The notes under the pieces: generated by a model
The model's database searches: none
What the model was told of the DNA's origin: nothing
The model's input: only the letters and a program-made list of their open reading frames with translations
Assembly: GCA_903824675.1 (NCBI GenBank)
Contig: CAIJXV010000105.1
Span: 62,001-126,000, forward strand
Direction of reading: 5' to 3'
From: an uncultured bacterium
Lineage (GTDB): Bacteria > Verrucomicrobiota > Kiritimatiellia > CAIKKV01 > CAIJXV01
Length of the DNA stretch: 64,000 nt
Part shown: positions 62,501 to 64,000 of the stretch, one piece after another
Layout of the letters: every line of letters begins with the position of its first letter
Numbering within the stretch: the stretch's first letter is position 1
Program-made: the position numbers and the translations under genes

Positions 62501-63652
62501 ATGCGCGTGCTGGCCATAACGAATTTATATCCGCGTCCGGACTTGCCGACGTTGGGCATTTTTAACCATCAAATGATGGATGCTTTGAACCAACAGGTGG
62601 CGGTCCGGGTGATTTGCCTGGTTCCGGAATGGCGCCTCTGGCGTTGGGCCGGGATTCGGCAATGGAAAAATCCACGGCCGACGTCTTTTTCCGTCACCTA
62701 TTTGCCGGTTCCCTATCTGCCGGTTTTGGGCCGGAATTTAAGTGCGTTCTTTTACCGGTGGGTACTGGAAAGACAGGTGACCGCGGCAGCGGACGAGACG
62801 GTCTATGCGGCCTGGTTGTTTCCGGATGCCGTAGCCGTTGCGGAGTGGGCGCGGCGGTGGGGCCGGCCGGTATGGGTACGGGTTATGGGTACGGATTTAT
62901 TTCACCTGCGCGCGCCGACCCGCCTCCGGCAAATTTTGAGGGCCGATGTCTCGATTTCCGGTTATATTTGCAATGCCCGAAGTCAAATCTCGGCGCTCCA
63001 GTCGGCGGGAGTCGGAATCCACCGGCTCCATTATGTCCCCAATGGGGTGAATGCGCAGAAATTCCACTACCGTGAACCGGCGGTTGCGGTGCGGGAATTG
63101 CCGACCGCACCCTCCGGCAAGGGACGGAAACGAATTCTTTTTGCCGGCAATCTGGTTTCGGTGAAGGCGCCGGAAGTCGCGTTACAGGCACTGGCGCAGG
63201 TGGTGAAAACACAGATTCCTGTGGAATTTGTTTTTGTCGGCGACGGGCCGTTGAAGACCCAGTTGATGAAAACCGTTCAACTATTGAATCTGACGGACCA
63301 GGTGTTCTTTGCCGGTCGGCGCGGTCATGAGGAAATGCCGCTCTGGATGAATTTCTGCGATTGCCTTTGTCTTTCAAGCTGGAGCGAGGGAATGCCCAAT
63401 GTGATTCTAGAAGCGTTGGCGTCCGGATTGCCGGTGGTGGCCACGGAGGTGGGCGCCTGTCGCGATCTGCTGGAGGGCGAACCGATGTCCCGGCTGGTTC
63501 CGCCGGGTGATGCGCAAAAAATGGCAGAAGCTCTCGGCGACTTATTATCACAGACTGTGGATCGTCCAGCCCTGGCCGAGCGGCACGGTAAGCGCAGTTG
63601 GGAGGATCAGGCGCAAGGAGTGTTGGCGTTGATCGGGAAGGATAGTTGTTAA
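62501..63652 (+). CDS. Group 4 (GT-B fold) glycosyltransferase
   Basis: ATG at 62501 gives 383 residues. The N-terminal domain starts RVLAITNLYPRPDLPTLGIF and contains LHYVPNGVNAQKF near the domain joint. The C-terminal domain carries RILFAGNLVSVKAPEVALQA, FVGDGPLKTQLM and the signature CLSSWSEGMPNVILEALASG (Glu-rich nucleotide-sugar site). Enzymes of this fold transfer sugars to lipids, polysaccharides or proteins, mostly at the inner membrane surface. No signal is seen. Other surface-polysaccharide genes are absent from the window, so its product is unknown. Confidence 0.93.
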   Translation: MRVLAITNLYPRPDLPTLGIFNHQMMDALNQQVAVRVICLVPEWRLWRWAGIRQWKNPRPTSFSVTYLPVPYLPVLGRNLSAFFYRWVLERQVTAAADETVYAAWLFPDAVAVAEWARRWGRPVWVRVMGTDLFHLRAPTRLRQILRADVSISGYICNARSQISALQSAGVGIHRLHYVPNGVNAQKFHYREPAVAVRELPTAPSGKGRKRILFAGNLVSVKAPEVALQALAQVVKTQIPVEFVFVGDGPLKTQLMKTVQLLNLTDQVFFAGRRGHEEMPLWMNFCDCLCLSSWSEGMPNVILEALASGLPVVATEVGACRDLLEGEPMSRLVPPGDAQKMAEALGDLLSQTVDRPALAERHGKRSWEDQAQGVLALIGKDSC

Positions 63653-64000
63653 GTTCTTCGTTGTCGGCATTGACCGGAAGAGATTCACCACGGAGGCACC
63701 GAGGCACTGAGCAACCGTCAGGGAACCGAAGATACGGTCAGCCTTTGCACGCCGCGTGCCAAAGTCAGCCCGCGCTGGTTTAGGGATGGAGCAGGAGTCC
63801 ACGGGTCAGATTTCTTTCGGTGATCTCGATCCCCCTCCCTGTCAGCACGCGGGGTGAATTGAACGGCTTCCGTTCTAGACAGCCCGCATCGGGAGGCGGA
63901 AGATTTTCCCTCCGTGCCTCGGTGCCTCCGTGGTGAACATCCGGTCTGCTGGAGAGTTGAAGCGGATATATTGCACGCAGAGTCACGTCAGGTTCAGATC
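63653..64000. other. Intergenic region with inverted-repeat element, no gene
   Basis: Almost the whole region is the element at 63684-63937. No open frame reaches a convincing length. Confidence 0.6.
63684..63937. mobile_element. MITE-like element with perfect 24-bp inverted ends
   Basis: The left end (63684-63707) begins TTCACCACGGAGGCACCGAG and the right end (63914-63937) is its exact inverse over 24 bases. The repeated GGAGGCACCGAGGCAC pattern is of the widespread CACAGAGGCACAGAG intergenic type. The interior is non-coding. Confidence 0.7.

Overview
The window looks like chromosomal DNA from a GC-rich, Gram-negative-type bacterium of the PVC superphylum, most likely Kiritimatiellota, Lentisphaerae or Verrucomicrobiota. 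This placement is an inference. It rests on three DUF4838 proteins in one locus, many Gfo/Idh/MocA, sulfatase, GH29 and GH32 genes, an RND efflux system with a lipoprotein outer-membrane factor, a lone GspG-type pseudopilin pair, and abundant short intergenic repeats. No rRNA, tRNA, CRISPR array, transposase gene or prophage was found.

Layout. (1) 1-16179 is a glycan-use locus. A leftward operon encodes a DUF4838 protein, a cytoplasmic TIM-barrel-like protein, a second DUF4838 protein, an SGNH hydrolase and an SDR dehydrogenase cut by the window edge. A rightward operon encodes a third DUF4838 protein and two Gfo/Idh/MocA dehydrogenases. An AraC regulator lies between them, and a near-identical 37-nt sequence stands in the same orientation in front of both operons. 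(2) 16286-23609 holds an XRE regulator, a Pur-alpha-like protein and a TetR-adaptor-RND pump-TolC efflux operon. (3) 23610-25369 is a repeat-rich accessory patch with a frameshifted DUF4160 gene and a DUF2442 gene. (4) 25370-36833 holds a gamma-glutamyltransferase-like gene, GH29 fucosidase, SDR, ATP-grasp ligase, sulfatase, a GH32-like protein and a DUF2157/GDYXXLXY membrane pair. A 65-bp tandem repeat array sits between the GH32 and sulfatase genes.

(5) 37164-46357 holds two pseudopilin-type genes, a secreted transglutaminase-like protein, a secreted beta-propeller-like protein, an inositol-monophosphatase-family gene and smc. (6) 46971-56965 holds tex, an MtaA/MtbA-like methyltransferase, an FAD oxidoreductase with a KdgK-like kinase, a GxxExxY gene inside an inverted-repeat cassette, an unrecognised lipoprotein and a zinc-ribbon membrane protein. 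(7) 57185-64000 holds HU, FmdB-type, TSUP, J-domain, SixA and CYTH genes, a small lipoprotein and a group 4 glycosyltransferase.

Genes of region 1 (and perhaps 4) probably cooperate: exported DUF4838, SGNH, sulfatase, GH29 and GH32 proteins would trim a decorated glycan, and the SDR, Gfo/Idh/MocA and KdgK-like enzymes would process the released sugars. The substrate cannot be read from sequence. The intergenic spaces are unusually rich in MITE-like elements with perfect or near-perfect terminal inverted repeats, several present in two copies in this window.
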